Origin: Isoetes taiwanensis
Lineage: Eukaryota; Streptophyta; Lycopodiopsida; Isoetales; Isoetaceae
Direction of reading: 5' to 3'
Assembly (NCBI GenBank): GCA_021234155.1
Contig: JAJEKV010000032.1
Coordinates: forward strand, 2,326,783-2,390,782
DNA: 64,000 nucleotides
Under the pieces are notes generated by a model. The model did not search any database and was not told where the DNA came from. It saw only the letters and a list, made by a program, of their open reading frames with translations. How positions within the stretch are numbered: position 1 is the stretch's first letter; every line of letters starts with the position of its first letter. Shown here piece by piece: positions 8,048 through 20,500 of this stretch. Made by a program: the position numbers and the translations under genes.

Positions 8048-10817
8048 ATGAACAATTTTCCACCACCGTTTGTTGTCTCTAGTTCTTCTGAATCGGATGG
8101 AGCTGCAGAACAAAATGATGATGCTCAAGCTTCTTCAACTCCAACCTCAACAACATCCCTCTTGCTTCTCAATGACACTCCTAGTCCAACAACTAACAGA
8201 TTGCCACCCCCTTTCGAACCGTCACCAAGCCTAGTTAGGAACAGGTTGCCCCTTCCGTTTATTCCATCACCACTCGTACAAAACAAGCTTCCACCACCTT
8301 TTGTTGCGTCGCCCAAAACTACACATGCTCTACATCAACAGATTTTGCAGAACAGGTTACCCCCACCATTTGTAGTTTCCCCTGCTTCAAGTAGACAGAC
8401 AAGGACTACACTACGATCAGAAGGATGCAAGATTCTTCATAACTTCTCCTCGCAGGACTTCACTACAAATGAGGATGATGTTACAACATCTACTCCTCTT
8501 CATACAATCATTGTGACCCATGGATTTGCAAAGTTTCAGTCTGCTGTGAGGGAGTTGTTTGCAAGAACTCCTCATCATGATGCTACAACAACTGCTGCTA
8601 CAATTTCTTATGGTCCTTCACCAACATTTAACACTGTGCCTCCGATATATCCGGGTACAACTTCACGTCATCTTTTTTCCTCTTCAAACACACCTTTAAG
8701 GGCAGAGGTCACACCTAGAGTTCAATTGTCATCCGAAGATGAAGATACCAATGAGGAGCAACGGGATTATATGTTCTCCACCCAAAGTTCTAAGAAATTT
8801 AAAGTGGATTTTAGCTTGAAAGCATGTTCTTATGTAAGAAGAAAAAATCTTATGGATGAACAGAAAATGAGAAGAATTCTAAGAACTACATGCTGCTCAT
8901 TGGGCTGCATTAACAAATTCAACATGGCTAAACTTCGTGCAGTTAGAGACAATTATAGTTCTATGACAATGGCTGACCAGAATGCCTACTTGGCTTATCA
9001 TGTAAGACCAGACTGCCACACCTTCTTGCATTATATTTACCGTGAACAGGTGTGCCAGAAATGCTTTATGGTTGTCCACCATTTGGGGGCCACTAGAATG
9101 TCTCGAATACATAAAATACTGGATAAAAACCCTGCAATCGATGATCATTGTGGGCCAAGGCGAGTTAAAACAATGCATGCTCTAGCTGCTGTGTCTTCGA
9201 TGGAAATACTTCCGAGAGACATTTGAAAAGCTGCCTAACAGTAACATGTACCATTTGACAGACAACATCACAAAAAATGATGTCTTCCAAGAATACAAAG
9301 AGACATGTATTCAGTCACAGCATATCTCTTACTCACACTTCACCAGACTCTGGAAAAGTGAATTTGGTCTTGTGAAAATTCCCAGAAGACATAGAATGTC
9401 TATTTGCTCAAGATGTGCATAATTAAAGAGCCAACAAAAATCTGCAAAGACAGAGGTCGAAAGAAGTAAGTTCAAGTTCTCCAATCTCACAGTTGTTTCC
9501 CAGAATTGTTTTGACCTCATTTCTTCTACAGATATTGTGCAGCAGAACCTTGCCAGACATCGTGAACAACAAGCAGCCGAGAGAAGAAAGCTTGCCAAGC
9601 ACAGGAACAAAGCTCTCGAACGTCCACTGCAATATATGGTTGTTGTAATTGATGGAATGGATAAAAAAAAGACAACTCTACCTCATTTCTTAAATATTCC
9701 TAAAGATGTATCAGAGGAATGTTTCATTAAGGTCCACCTTGTAGGAGCTATGGTCTTCAAAGGAAGTCTAAAGTGCAATGTATTTTTGACATATTCAAAC
9801 TTGCATGGTGACTTGAACCTCACAATTACAATTCTTAACAAGGTTCTGTGCGAGCACGAGCAATTACCACCAGCACTCTACCTACAACTTAACAACGCTA
9901 CAAGGGAGAACAAGAATCAGACACTATTTGCTTATTGTGCCATGCTTGTAGAGTTAGGGATCTTCAGAGAAGTAAAGCTCGGATTCTTACTTGTAGATCA
10001 CACTCACGATCAAGTAGACCAGATGTTCAGCAGATTTTTCGTGCGCCTTAGAAGGAAGAAAGCTTTTTGTCTTTCTTCTTTAGTTCAAATCATTGAAGAT
10101 TCTTATACTCCCATTCCAGTGGTTAAACTTCTCAAAGAGACTGCTGATTTCAGAGAGTTTGTTTTTCCTCAACGTTCAGATAGAGAACAAGTTGTGAACA
10201 AGTTGAATGATCTTACCTTTCAACATCACATCAAGTTTTACTTGAAGGATGGACAAAGCTTCTTACAGGAGAAGAAGTACACCACAACTAAGGACTGGAG
10301 TCTACTGGAGGGATTGTGCTTTCTTGAATCTATTCCAGATACTTGTTTCACAGAACATGCTGAGCAATTTCCTCTCAAAAATCCTAAGGAGTCCAAGCAG
10401 AAGAAAAGTACCCTAATGACATCCTTAAAAGCCATTGAAAATGGAAGTTCCTCAGGCTTTAAGTACTTCTTAGAAGAAGACCAGATGTGGTGGAGAAATT
10501 TCTTTCTTGAACAGAAAATTGTTTTGCAAAACCTAGTTCTAAGACAGTTGCAAGAACCGTTTCAATGGCCTAACATCTTTCAGCAACCCGAGAACCAGGC
10601 AGGTCCTAGCAATGTTGTAATGGCACCTGCAGTAGAGGAAGACAAGAACCGAGCCATGTACCTCGGACCAAGACGTAGGGATGAGCCTCAAGGTAATGTC
10701 ACAGAAATTGCCAAAGGTACGCTGATTACTCTTCCAACTGAGGAGGATGACAAAGATCGACCTTTTTGGATAGCAAAAGTACTTGACACAGTCAAGAAGG
10801 AAGGCTTAGTGACATGA
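8048..10817 (+). CDS. DUF7869-like transposase-type protein
   Basis: The N-terminus (8048-8400) carries five copies of a motif like NRLPPPFVVSP. A Cys/His region follows (CCSLGCINKFNMAKLR, then YREQVCQKCFMVVHHLGATRMSRI), usual in this family. The C-terminal half (9537-10817) has the RNase H-like signatures VVIDGMDKKKTTLPH, LQLNNATRENKN and GFLLVDHTHDQVDQMFSRF, then a terminal FWIAKVLDTVKKEG segment like those ending related plant proteins. The family is usually LQLDN at the second site; Asn here may mean loss of a catalytic Asp. The frame breaks at 9226 (a TGA, with reading resumed one frame over as RETFEKLPNSN) and again near 9420 (TAA). I infer a DNA transposase; the biochemical role of DUF7869 is not established. 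Start chosen at the first Met before the proline repeats. Confidence 0.65.
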
Positions 10818-10887
10818 ATATACCCTTCCATGTAGGCACTGATGCTTATGGGAAAGCTATAGGGGGAGTCTTGTTGCAGAATGACCG
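10814..10887 (+). mobile_element. Scrap of Ty3 RNase H
   Basis: The frame from 10814 reads FHVGTDAYGKAIGGVLLQND, the start of the Ty3-type RNase H domain with its catalytic Asp. It begins within the last codons of the transposase gene and stops where the helicase fragment begins. It is about 70 bp, too short for function. Confidence 0.5.
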
Positions 10888-11580
10888 AGTTTGTGCTGGT
10901 GCATTATTCATCTGTTCGCCATTCCCAAGCTGTAGCAACCAGTTTGAGAAGCGTTGTTCTTCTTGTCCGACTCGCATGTTCTGTGTCAGCTTGTGGGTCT
11001 TGAAGTGAGTCCACAGCGGGTTCCTCTTGACACACTTCGAGATCACTTCTGTCTTGGTTGCACGCTTGACGACAGGCAACTGCTGTCTAAAATCCCCACC
11101 GGTGAGCATTATCATTCCACCAAAGGGTCGGTCATCTTGTCGTATTTCTCGTAGGACCTTGTCGACAGCTGTAAGTGCCTGCGTGTGTGTCATCTCCATT
11201 TCATCCCAGACTATAATGCTTGCCTTTCTAAGAATGTCCGCTTGCTGGCTTGTTGCATGAAGTGCTGAGGTTGCCTCTTCTGTCATGTTAAGTGGTAATT
11301 TGAACGTTGAATGGACTGTTTGTGCTCCTTTCAAGAGGAGGCTGGCAATGCCTGTCCAAGCCACTGATACAATGCCAATGCCACGTCCTCTTAGCATACT
11401 AATGAGACTGCTGAAGAGGAATGTCTTTCCTGTACCTCCTGGGCCATCCACATTGATACATTGGGCTTGTTGCTGGCTGATTGCATTGAGAATAATATTG
11501 GCTATGTGCTTGCAATAGTCATAAGATATCAACGTCCTATTGACATTTTGTTTAGGCCATGAACATGTGATATCAACCAT
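10846..11580 (-). pseudogene. Pif1/Helitron-type SF1 helicase fragment
   Basis: About 245 residues include Walker A (VDGPGGTGKTFLFSSL), motif Ib-like TVHSTFKLPL, Walker B (IIVWDEMEMTH), motif III (LTGGDFRQQLPVV) and motif IV (KLTQNMRV). These are motifs of Pif1-like helicases, including those of Helitrons. The upstream part and the later motifs V and VI are missing, so the piece is cut at both ends. It converges on the transposase gene. No Rep domain or Helitron terminus was found beside it. Confidence 0.8.
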
Positions 11581-12318
11581 ATATCCAAAAAAACATGTCT
11601 ATTTCTTATCTTTTATATGATCAAATGATGTTCAATGTTTATGCATCAAATTATATTCAAATTTGATCAACTTTGGCTATAGAAGTTATTTTAATATATG
11701 TGAGATGTGTAATAGATGTACATTAGATGCATATCTGAGTATATTGATGTTCCTAATGTACGTGAGATACCGATTTGACTTAGTCCATGGCATCTACAAT
11801 TCTCGAATAAGGGCTTGCATGAAAACAAACAAAAGCTCCCGCTCGGCTTTTCATTCATCTCAGCAGTTTTTCTACAATGGTATAGAGTGGGTAGCTGCGC
11901 ATCGCAAGCTACCCAAAAAATGAAAAACATAGGGAATATTCAGTTATAACACATGGACCCCAAATAAAATTGTTTGCTACAGATGTTAGCTAGTGTACCT
12001 ACCGAGAGCTTATCGCCAAGATTAACACCCCCTCCTCCCTCCCCCCTCCCCCCTTTCGTGTTTTTGAGGAAAAACCCTAGCGATAAGATCTCGACAAGTG
12101 GCTTGGATAACATAAGGCTGCTAAACATTCCCACAAAAAATTCACGCCCACGAGAATACAAAGTCGTAGCGTCCCCTGGACACACACATTAACAAAAAAA
12201 AAAAAAAAAAAATCCAATAGAGAAAAAACCTCGAAGAAGCAAGCATCTGGTCACGCGTGCCACGTGACAAAAAACAACATTTACAATATAATATACACAT
12301 TAAGAGAAGGTGGTGGGA
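11581..12318. other. No gene seen
   Basis: The stretch is AT-rich intergenic sequence. It holds a C-rich run (12030-12052), a poly(A) run (12194-12212) and, at about 11795-11840, a piece (CTCGAATAAGGGCTTGCATG) related to the duplicated units that follow. Confidence 0.5.
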
Positions 12319-12865
12319 GTCAAGGGAACTGCTGAGAGAGGAGAAAACGTCGACAAGAAGTTGATGAAGAATCTGCAAGAAATAGCGATCCCCAAATGAA
12401 CCAGAGCCCAAAAAAATGCATGCATGCATAGGAGAGATGCATACTCGCCCATTCGAGAATACCGATCTGATGGCTCGAATCGATGGCATTCTTGAATAAG
12501 GGCTCACATGAAAACAGACAAAAGCTCGCGACAAAAAGAGAACTTTATTATCAAAACGAGATCGAGGTTGAAGATTGAAGGATGGCCAAAAAGGAGACAA
12601 GATCGGGGAAAAACATATTACAACATGAAAAAAGACGCCAAACTCAAGCAGGGGGAAGCCCCTCCCTTGCTTGGTATCAAAGAAAGAGAGTCAAGGGAAT
12701 TGTTGAGAGAGGAGAAAATGCCGATGAGAAGAGTCGATGAAGAACCTGCAAGAAATAGCAATCCCCAAACGAACCAGAGCCCCAGAAAATGCATGCGTAG
12801 GAGAGATGCATGCTCGCCCATTCGAGAATATCGATCCGATGGCTCGGATCGATGGCATTATTGAA
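12319..12865. repeat. Tandem duplication, about 180-bp units 370 bp apart
   Basis: Positions 12319-12499 and 12689-12865 share a diverged copy of the same sequence. It starts at AGTCAAGGGAACTGCTGAGA and runs through GCGTAGGAGAGATGCAT to CGATCCGATGGCTCGGATCG. The intervening part (12500-12688) is unique. The open frames across it come from the repeat and are not taken as genes. Confidence 0.75.
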
Positions 12866-14084
12866 AGTTGTGATAGCAATGATTCATGAACTTCATCTAG
12901 CAAATAAAATGTTGTAGTTTCCTTTTTTTTTTTTTTGAAGAACTGTGTCATCAATATATTAAAAGAATGGTAATGTTACAAAGCAAGTGAGGAGGAAAGA
13001 GAACTGCCCCAAAGAGACAGTGATACCTCGACACTCCACAACAAACTCACAGAAAAACTGCAACTCTACTGCTGTACAAACCGACCATCACCATCTACAA
13101 CACCCAAGAAGTCCCGCCAAATGGCAAACTTCCGCTCTACTACTCCCGGGAACACCAGAAAGCTTTGAAATAGCTTGTACCTGAGTCGAGGAATAGTTTC
13201 CTTTTGGGTCTATGATTTACTTTAATGAATGGAATTCTAACCCTAATCACATATTTTGCAGGTACTAAAACATTATTGGCAGGAAGCAGTTTATATTTGT
13301 TGTGGCAGTCTAAGATTAGTTCATAAGATGGTCCTTCAATGACATTAGTACCAGCAAAGTACTCCTTTCCATAATCATCAACCGAATCTTCTTCCAATGC
13401 ATGCTTTTCCCTGGTGCATATGAGAACATAGTTTGGAACACTTGAAACTCCTATAGTCATCTAAACCAAGCTCATCATCTGCATACACAACATCTAAATC
13501 ATTTTCAGCTTGCCACCAGAGGCAATATTACGTGGGCTCCAAACTTTTTAGGGACTACTCTTTTCGTCAACCTTTGAAAATTTAGATATAATAGCTTCAT
13601 TGCTGTCTTTTGAATAGAATAATATAAAGACAATCACTTGTCTACCAAGAGCAATGTTTTTGGAGCAGCATTGCCTCTGCATTCAACCTCCATTATTATT
13701 CTAGTTTGGCCTAGAAAGGGCATCAATAAACCTATCACTTCTCAATGTCAAACCTATCCATTCGCCATTAAATATCTTGTTAGCTTTGTACATAAATCTA
13801 GTTGTTTGGAATCTTCAATCTGCAAGTAATCAAGAGCGGGGTCACCTGTCCTAAAGTAGAATGAAGGCGTGTATTTTAATCTGAACATCCATACTTTATG
13901 TAAAAATATCATGCCAAGAATAACAAATGTGAAGGTGCTATTAGATCAAAATATCATATGCCAGCTTTGTCCATCTGACGATTTTTATGATAAAAAACCC
14001 TTATTCTCTTGTACTGGAAGGTGCTATTAGATCAAAATATCAAATGCTAGCTTTGTCCATCTCATTTGGTGTCGAACTTCAATC
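12866..14084. other. No gene seen; one 86-bp-spaced duplication
   Basis: A T-run (12920-12938) is followed by sequence with only short frames in both strands. The unit AAGGTGCTATTAGATCAAAA with its continuation occurs at 13931-13976 and again at 14017-14062. Confidence 0.5.
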
Positions 14085-14101
14085 AAACTTTCTCATTTGT
14101 T

Positions 14102-14739
14102 CCATCCCTAAGCTATCTATTTTATGGTAGCAGATCACTCATAGATGCGCGCGGGTAAACACTGTTGTTCATCGATTTCGTCCAGAAGTCTTTGTGATCT
14201 GCCCTCTTTGCATGCAGAGGGATGAGACAATTGAGCACTGCTTTTTCTTGTGTCACCATGTTCGTCTTGCTTGGCAGTGGCTTTTGAGTCTTTTCCATTG
14301 TGACTTGAATAGTCAGCAGGTTCTATTGTCAGTCTATCCTAGTTCTTGGGACAAGTTGGCAAAGAGGGCTATCCACTTAGCATCTGTGTGGATCATCTGG
14401 TCCATCTGGAAGAGACGAAATCTCCTCATCTTCAAGGGACAGATCTTTTTAGATACGCAAGTGCTTAGCGATGCTCGTAGTTGCATTGTGAAGGCGTACA
14501 AGTGTTCTTCCATAAAGGATGACGTCAAAAGTGTCATTTGAGAGCAATATCTTCCGATTTAGACCTACTCATAGCAAACAGTTGTGCTCGTGGTGATATG
14601 TATTCTCTGCTTTTCTATGTTATGTATGTAGTGGGTAGTGTTGCTCTAGTGGATATCTTCTCCACTGGGTTTTGAGTCCCCCATGTACTCTTTGTATTCT
14701 TTTGAGTAATAAAGGTCCACGTTCATTAAAAAAAAAAAA
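14102..14739 (+). mobile_element. 5'-truncated LINE with target duplication
   Basis: The frame ending at 14541 reads CPLCMQRDETIEHCFFLCHHVRLAW, the zinc-binding region found at the end of plant LINE reverse transcriptases. A 3' UTR with AATAAA (14707) and a poly(A) tail end at 14739. The flanks AAACTTTCTCATTTGTT (14085-14101) and AAACTTTCTTATTTGTT (14737-14753) form a 17-bp target duplication with one mismatch. Only the last 640 bp of the element inserted. Confidence 0.85.
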
Positions 14740-14753
14740 CTTTCTTATTTGTT

Positions 14754-15689
14754 GACACCTAATTTACCATCTAAATTGAAGGGCTTCCATTGTATATGAT
14801 TAGAGGGGACAAGGACTAAGCTTTACATGATATTCATTTGCAAAAGGGTATGCTAGTTAATCAATTGTTTTTTGAATGCATGGGGTTTTCTATATTTATT
14901 AGGTGTTGAATAATGAAGGTGGGTGAAGGTTGCCACTAATGGCATGCTTGTTTAACTATTAAAGCAGAGAAAGAGAAGAGCAAGAGAACATGACAGGCAA
15001 AGATGCAATGAAGCGTTTGGTAGAGAAGGAACATGTAGGGAAGAAATAAAGTGAATTTGACTTGAAAAGAAATCCATACTAGGGAGACAACCAACAAAAA
15101 AGAAGGTTGTTCCTTTTTATTGATAGGGTCTTCTGCAGCATAGTCCAAGGCGATAAAGCAAAGGGTGTTGCAAAAAATGGTGAGCTAGCTTTCAAGACCA
15201 CTTGCACGAGATAGATAGATACATTGAGCAAGGAGAACAATGTTTGGGCTTTTAGCAGGCATGGGCCAAGCAAGGGATGGATAGATGATGGCTTCTGCCA
15301 AGTCTACTAGAAGATAAGTTGGAAAGGGCCAGACCAAGGGGCATTGGCAAGGTGGTCTATGCAGAGGGCAACATTGACTGGGGATTGAAGATACGGAAAA
15401 TATACCTCGGGGGAGACGAGATCTCGTGGGCTATGAAGAAAGCAGGGACAAGGGAGAGGGTTGTGTATATATGTACAAAAATTTGATGCTTGATGCTGGT
15501 AGGTAATAGGACATCTCTTTCCAAAAAATGGCTTCAAAATGTGCTCCAAAGTTGAAGGTTGTAGGTCCCCTTCATACACCAAACCAAGTGTAGGAGAAAG
15601 ATGGCAAGAGGACGTGACACTTTTCAATTTTTTTGGTAGCAGCTTTTGCTTTGTTATTCCTGGCATGATATCTTTTGTCCAATCATTTG
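14754..15689. other. No gene seen
   Basis: Intergenic sequence with scattered short frames on both strands, none with recognisable motifs. Confidence 0.5.
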
Positions 15690-17530
15690 AAAATAAGCCC
15701 GTCACGGATTGACGGGCAGTGACGAAAAGCGCTCGTCTGCACGTTAAAGGATACCACCGCCTTTTACCGGTAAGAATAGACGGTCCCTAAAGCGAATCCT
15801 GAATATTACAGGCACCAACCCGTAGCCCTCGCTTCGCTCCAAAATACTGCAAGAGCAGCTTTTCTGTTAGCGGACCTGAATTGCCTTTCACATCCAATTT
15901 ATAGTGGCTTTCATTTACCTCACGGACGTGAACGCCGTTTTATAACCGGATTAATTGTAGGAAAAACGCAGGCATTAAATTTGACGCCGTAAAACCAAAA
16001 ATTCCCATCACGTGTCACCAAGGGCTCAGATTGACCCTCAGTTTCGATTGTTATCTTAGCCGCCTGTTGCACGGAGCACGACCCGTCTCTCTGTTCTTCA
16101 CTCTGGCACAAAGACGACGACATCGATCGCAGGCCGGAGGCTTATGATTTTTAGCATTTCTGGGTCGTCAAGTATTGAATCTGTTTCTACTAACAGAAGC
16201 TCTGATCTACTTTCCGTTTCAGCGGGCCAATTTTGTTATCAGATAAAAAAGGCATGCTAGCGCAGCTCATGATTCTTATATATCGTTTTTTTGGAGCGGC
16301 GGAACACATAGGTAGGTTGGGATCCTGTTCTTATAGCAATCTTACAATTTTAAGGGTACCAAGGTTAATACGGAAGAAATTGTAAGAAGTGAGGATTTAT
16401 TCTGGTATTCATCCTTAAGAATACAAGGCAGATCTCTGATGCCTTTTATGGGGAAGGGAATATTGAAAGAATTGGTATTCTGACGCATGAATTGCAGACC
16501 CATTTGTCAGCTGGCAGGCCTAGGCTTAAAGTTTCTTGTTTCCGTCTTCTGTGTCAAAGTGCATTTTCAATGTTATAGGTGCACGGTGGATATGCTGCTT
16601 TGGTCTGCCGAATTGCAATCGAAGATCTAGAGATGGCAATATGTGCAGCAATGTTAGGTTCATTCATTTCTTGGTTAAGAGTAGGCGTTCCTCTGCCGTA
16701 CCTTGTGACTCATCATTAAAAGGTATGAGTATGAAACTGAATGTGAACAGAAGTAGAGTGTTCCAGGGACGATAAAACGGAAGAAATGGGGGTTTCGACT
16801 TAAGTGATCCCGTCTAACATTTGCCATCTTAAGCATTATAGACGGCACACGCTAGGCTTTCCTGCATCGTAGTAATGTGCACATGACCCGAACTGTAAAA
16901 GAGCATTGTAGACGGGATCACGACGCACAAAGCTGCATGGGAAATGCCAATGAATGGATGCGTTTGTAAACAGGTGTGTCAACCAACTCAACTTGCAATT
17001 CTGTTATTGTTGATGATATCCTAGAAACTGTCGAAATTAGTTCCAGTAAATCTAAACGAAAAGAAGAAAAGCTGCCTTAGAATACTTTTGATCAAATGTG
17101 ACATAATATGGCCAATGGGGATGAGTCAATGCTGTAGTGCTACGTGCAGTTTGTCTAAAACAAAGTTCATTGGCATATTAGATCATTGAGCTCTTCAAAC
17201 CCGGTGAGTAATATTTAGGCAAGGCTCAATGATTTCTTTTGCTAGCTTTTTTGAGTAGCTGGTAAGACCAAATGTTCAAATCAAGGAAATTTATCTATAA
17301 ACTTTCCTGAAGGACACTCAAAGCCACAAATGAACTTCAGAACTTGTTGCATTCTATATACAATGCAATGTTGACCCTCCGTGCTTCCAAAGACAATCTG
17401 ATTTACTTACCAATTATTATTATTCTCCTTAAATAGTATCAATCTCTGGTCTAATGTCTTCACATTCATTCACATTTTGTTTCTGGGTCTGTGTGTAGCA
17501 TTGTTTACTTATGTTGTGTCTATGCTCAGG
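15690..17530 (+). promoter_or_regulatory. 5' region of the RCC1-FYVE-BRX gene
   Basis: From about 15690 to 16140 the sequence is richer in CpG than its surroundings, as expected for a promoter or 5' UTR. The coding part begins right after an acceptor at 17529 (TATGCTCAG), so at least one upstream exon is needed and is probably non-coding. No PH-domain exon was found here on the plus strand. The exact start is unknown. Confidence 0.4.
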
Positions 17531-20500
17531 ATGGTTGAAAGACGAATAGAATTTTATGGAAGCCCCTCTCGGCAAGGCGTGGCAAAACCAGGAGCTCTTT
17601 ACTCTGTAGACTCTAAAAGCTCAAATGAGGGAAGTTCTCATGGAAGAACAACACAATCTGCTGTGATCGACAATACAAATGGGAAAGCACGAACACAACC
17701 TGCTGATGCTGTTAGGGTAAGCATGTCAAGTGCAGTGAGTTCTTCAAGCCAGGGCTCTGCTCAAGATGACTGCGATCCAGTAGGCGAGTTATTTGTATGG
17801 GGAGAAGGATTTGGCGAAGGCATCCTTGGAGGTGGTGTTCATAAAATTGGTACAGTAGCTGGTGGCAAAATTGATGCTCTTCTTCCGAGGGCCCTAAAAT
17901 CAACTGCTATTTTGGACATCCATCATGTTGCTTGCGGTGGTCGTCATGCTGCACTTGTTACCAAGCAGGGGGAAGTTTTTTCCTGGGGCGAGGAGGGCGG
18001 AGGTCGCCTTGGTCATGGGGTTGATGTGGATGTTTCTAATCCGCAGATTGTGGATGCTTTGGTTAATACCAATGTTGAGTTTGTCTCTTGTGGTGAGTAT
18101 CATAGCTGTGCTGTTACTCTCTCAGGGGACCTTTATACCTGGGGTGATGGTACTCACAATTTTGGACTTTTAGGACATGGTAACCATATAAGCCATTGGA
18201 CACCAAAGCGAGTTGGTGGTCCTCTAGAAGGAAACCGTGTTGCATTCATTGCTTGTGGCCCCTGGCACACTGTGTTAGTAACTTCAGCTGGTCAGCTATT
18301 CACTTTTGGAGATGGCACATTTGGTGCTCTCGGACATGGGGATAAAAAAAGTGTATCTGCTCCTAGGGAGGTGGAATCTTTGAAGGGTTTGAAAACAGTT
18401 AGAGCAGCTTGTGGGGCATGGCATACAGCAGCAGTAGTTGAGGTCATGGTGGGTTACTCCAGTACAAGTAACTGCTCATCAGGAAAACTTTTCACTTGGG
18501 GTGATGGCGACAAGGGGCGTCTTGGCCATGGTGACAAGGAAGAAAAACTTGTTCCGACATGTGTGGCAGCTCTTGTGGACTACAATTTCCGACAAGTTGC
18601 TTGTGGGCATAGCTTAACGGTGGCGTTGACAACCTCTGGTCAAATTTTTACAATGGGTAGTTCAGTCTATGGGCAGCTTGGAGATCCTTCGGCCAAGGGT
18701 ATGGTCCCTGGCCTTTTGCAAGGGAAGCTTGGAAAGTCATTTGTTGAAGAAATTGCCTGTGGTGCTTATCATGTTGCTGCTTTGACATCAAAGACAGAGG
18801 TGTATACATGGGGCAAGGGTGCTAATGGAAGGCTTGGCCATGGAGACGCTGATGACAGGAGTATTCCTACCCTTGTGGAGGCATTAAAAGATAAGCAAGT
18901 TAAGAATATTGCATGTGGAGCAAGTTTTACAGCCGCTATTTGTTTGCGTAAAAGTGCTGCAGGTTCAATACAAAGTACTTGCTCAGGATGTGGGAGCCCT
19001 TTTGGTTTTACAAAGAAGCGCCATAATTGCTACAACTGTGGCCTACCATACTGTCATTCTTGTAGTGCAAAGAAGGCCGTCAATGCGGCACTAGCACCGA
19101 ATCCAAGTAAGCGTTACCGAGTCTGTGAACCTTGCTTTTTAAAACTCAGTAAAGGAAGTGAACCTGGATTGCGATCTAATACCCCTGTACCTAAGAAAGG
19201 TAGTGGTGGTGCACCCAAAGTTGATGCTAAAGAAGGTTATGCTAAGTTTGACCTGAAAAACAGTAAGTCACAGGCTCCTATGTTGAAGGCTTTCGCTGTG
19301 GAGCAGCCTAAGATAATGGAAGGCAAAACCTCATCGAAAAGACCCAAAAAGCCAGACTCCTCTAGTCGAGTTTCCCCAGCTCCAAATGGGCTGTTTCCTT
19401 GGGGTGGCGTTCCTGCTCCAATAGCATTTAATGGAAATGTGGTGCCGACATCAATTCCTCCATCCAGAATTGGCTCAAGGGCGGTATCACCAGTTTCAAG
19501 AAGGGGTAGTCCACCTCGAGCAACAACTCCTACACCAACAGTTGGAGGCCTTACATCCCCAAGGAATTTTGTTGATGATTTAAAACGGAAGAATGAAAGC
19601 CTAACCCAAGAAGTGTCAAGATTACGGACACAGGTAACATGTTCATACTCAGGATGCTAAATCTGGCTTTTATCTACTGTAAGGTTTTCAACTGTGTAGA
19701 TGTCATGTCCACTAATGCATATAAAATATAACAAATTCAATAACCCTTTAGTTTACAAGGGCAATTTCATGCATACTAGGTTGTTCTTGGAGCTTTATAA
19801 ACTCAAAGGATTGGAGGATCCATTTAAATTGTGGCAGTGCATTTTCTCTGAGGTCTGAGAGATATTGTTGACTTGTTTAAACAGGTGGAAAAGCTATCAC
19901 AAAGATGTGATCTTCAAGATCGAGAGTTGCAACGCAGTGCTCAACATATTCAAGATGCGTTTTCCATGGCAACTGCTGAAACAGCAAAATGCAAAGCTGC
20001 AAAGGAGGTGATCAAGTCACTTACAGCACAGGTTGGTACACAAAAACATGTTGAAATGTCGTTAATCTGGGATGGGATAATTTTTCCGTCTGTGTTTTCT
20101 TATAAAATTTGTGATTTTGTCAATCGATGGCTTCAAAAGCATCTGCTGGCCTTTTTAAACCGATCTCTCTTAAGTTGTTCATAAACTCCTGATCTGCTTT
20201 GCAATTACTGGTTTCGCAAGTAACAAGTTCAATGGGCTCGTGTTCATATAGATCTCCATGCAGTGGGGTTTTCCAGTTTTATTAATGTTTTATTCTAAAT
20301 TTTCAGCTTAAGGATCTGGCTGAGAAACTTCCTCCAGGAGCACATCGTCCTGTTCCATCGGCATTGTACCGACTTGATATACCAAATGGTCTACACCATC
20401 CAGTCGAGCAGAACATAGGTGCAGCATCTGAAGCTACAGAACACCAGCAAACTAGTGTGCAGACTACTCTTGAACATCATCAGGAGGAAGCCAATATCAA

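Noticed and set aside
10846-11580. Complete Helitron
   Set aside because: Only the middle of a helicase is present. No Rep domain, TC start, CTRR end or hairpin was found.
14102-14739. Host zinc-finger gene
   Set aside because: Poly(A) tail and a 17-bp target duplication show a LINE insertion.
17712-18173. Small ORFs overlapping the RCC1 exon
   Set aside because: They are other-frame shadows of a well-supported exon.
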